In this document: in pieces, positions 63,382 to 64,000 of the stretch
Layout: the number at the start of each line of letters is the position of its first letter
Position numbering within the stretch: the stretch's first letter is position 1
Assembly: GCF_021390245.1 (NCBI RefSeq)
Contig: NZ_JAJUXH010000005.1
Location: 363,040 to 427,039 of the forward strand
Length of the DNA: 64,000 nt
Source: Dyadobacter sp. CY323
Lineage (GTDB): Bacteria; Bacteroidota; Bacteroidia; Cytophagales; Spirosomataceae
Reading direction: 5' to 3'
Notes under the pieces: generated by a model
Seen by the model: only the letters and a program-made list of their open reading frames with translations
What the model was told of the DNA's origin: nothing
The model's database searches: none
Translations under genes and position numbers: made by a program

Positions 63382-63681
63382 CTAATGATTATTTCCCTTT
63401 AAGAAGATGGTAGCGAAGATCATTGCTAAAAAAGCAAAGACCATAAATGCTAGCGGAATGAGCGCGACTATTGTAGCATATTTGTCGCTTTTAAAATAGT
63501 ACTTGGCAATAAGACTGCCCAGAAAAAGACTCCCCAACACGATTGCCGGCAAAACGACCGTATCATATCGAGGTGTGTATCCAATCTCCTGCTTCTTTTT
63601 GTAGAGGACCCAAATTTGGATCAGATAGTAAAAAAATGCACTCCCCTCTATGGTGACAGCGAGCCAGAAGATGAATTTCAT
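63382..63681 (-). CDS. three-TM membrane protein, 99 aa
   Basis: TM helices: FIFWLAVTIEGSAFFYYLIQ, DTVVLPAIVLGSLFLGSLIA and ALIPLAFMVFAFLAMIFATI, with a short basic loop (YKKKQEIGYTPRY). The family is unknown. The gene sits alone between the tRNA-like RNA and the altered tRNA-Asp. Confidence 0.72.
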   Translation of the reverse strand: MKFIFWLAVTIEGSAFFYYLIQIWVLYKKKQEIGYTPRYDTVVLPAIVLGSLFLGSLIAKYYFKSDKYATIVALIPLAFMVFAFLAMIFATIFLKGNNH

Positions 63682-63867
63682 AAGATTGAATAGTTAGACC
63701 GAAATAATAGCCCAACTTAGAAATATTACCTTCCACAGTTCCACCAAATGATCAAACGGTGAGCGACATCGAACAAACGGATTTAACCAGGTGCGACCCG
63801 TGATATAAATTCGCTGAAAACGATTGCTTAGTAAATCAGGTAGGTCGAGCGAGTACCTCGGAAATGA

Positions 63868-63896
63868 AAAAAGCCCAGATTTCTCTGAGCTTTTTG
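63868..63896 (-). terminator. terminator behind the tRNA-Asp gene
   Basis: AAAAAAGC-C-CAGA and TCTG-A-GCTTTTT pair around TTTC with one mismatch. On the minus strand it lies 2-3 nt after the tRNA 3' end, so the locus kept a tRNA transcription unit. Confidence 0.8.
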
Positions 63897-63897
63897 C

Positions 63898-64000
63898 GGT
63901 CTGGACGGGACTCGAACCGGGCGGCGTTCCGCACGCGACCCCATGCGTGACACCGAACGTCGGGCGGGCATGTATTCTAACCAACTGAACTACATGTAAA
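63898..64000 (-). tRNA. tRNA-Asp-like gene with two hairpin insertions, 5' end at window edge
   Basis: On the minus strand the blocks of a normal tRNA-Asp are present in order: TAGTTCAGTTGGTTAGAATA, anticodon stem CATGC/GCATG, TGTCAC (anticodon GTC), GGGTCGCG, GGTTCGAGTCCCG and acceptor 3' strand CCAGACC. Two extra segments interrupt them: 14 nt in the anticodon loop (plus-strand 63953-63966, hairpin CCGA-ACG-TCGG) and 15 nt in the T-stem (63919-63933, hairpin GCGG-CGTT-CCGC). The bases before TAGTTC (TTTACATG) do not pair with CCAGACC. As written it could not be a normal Asp tRNA. It may be a pseudogene, a precursor with removable segments, or an altered copy. Confidence 0.6.

Noticed and set aside
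63694..63984. 96-codon frame on the minus strand
   Set aside because: It runs through the terminator and the tRNA-Asp-like gene and has no protein-like features.

Overview
The window comes from a Bacteroidota genome, most likely a Dyadobacter- or Spirosoma-like member of the Cytophagales. Evidence for this is a FecR/SusC/SusD locus, a type IX secretion C-terminal sorting domain, the order bamD-rpoZ-coaBC-DUF4835-recN, the order coaX-barrel-lptC, a Rho factor with a long insert, Bacteroidetes-type promoters (TTG - about 19 nt - TAnnTTTG) and an almost complete lack of Shine-Dalgarno sites. Genus-level placement is inference.

Layout. 1-7.8 kb: a 5'-truncated FecR anti-sigma factor, a SusC receptor with a signalling (STN) domain, SusD and a PHP-type phosphoesterase. 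7.8-13.5 kb: three secreted enzymes (PQQ-like dehydrogenase with HEAT repeats and cytochrome c, ceramidase-like hydrolase, polysaccharide deacetylase) in visibly more GC-rich DNA. 13.5-14 kb: a scar with a tRNA-Ser 3' end that looks like an attachment site. 14.1-21.2 kb: a type I restriction-modification locus, hsdR-hsdS-rhuM-hsdM, in which hsdM is frameshifted in a run of A. 21.2-22.3 kb: a structured RNA leader before a 95-codon gene, then degenerate DNA.

22.3-42 kb is conserved chromosomal core: tilS, an OstA-like LPS-transport protein, a T9SS cargo protein, bamD, rpoZ, coaBC, DUF4835/PorD, a small Sm-like protein, recN, a SCO/cytochrome c pair, lptC, an outer-membrane barrel, coaX, rho and htpG. 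42-54.8 kb: an orphan four-helix sensor, a TonB-linked receptor, a 1-Cys peroxiredoxin, a cysteine desulfurase-XdhC-MocA trio that fits molybdenum-cofactor maturation, a YtrA-type ABC operon containing a 33-codon membrane miniprotein, and an SPFH protein. 54.8-58.5 kb: the oxidative pentose phosphate operon gnd-zwf-pgl. 58.7-64 kb: several very small genes, tRNA-Ala(GGC), a DnaQ-like exonuclease, a PadR-TonB pair and an Lrp regulator.

The most unusual signals are RNA. At 62987-63147 there is a tRNA-like RNA with all tRNA arms, a class II D-arm, a GTC anticodon loop and a variable region of roughly 90 nt built of small hairpins. At the right edge (63898-64000, minus strand) there is a tRNA-Asp whose anticodon loop and T-stem each carry a 14-15 nt hairpin insertion and whose 5' acceptor strand does not match. 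At 21342-21514 there is a leader in which one segment can pair either with the predicted transcript 5' end or with the start codon of the 95-codon gene. All calls were made by reading the sequence; no database or folding program was run.
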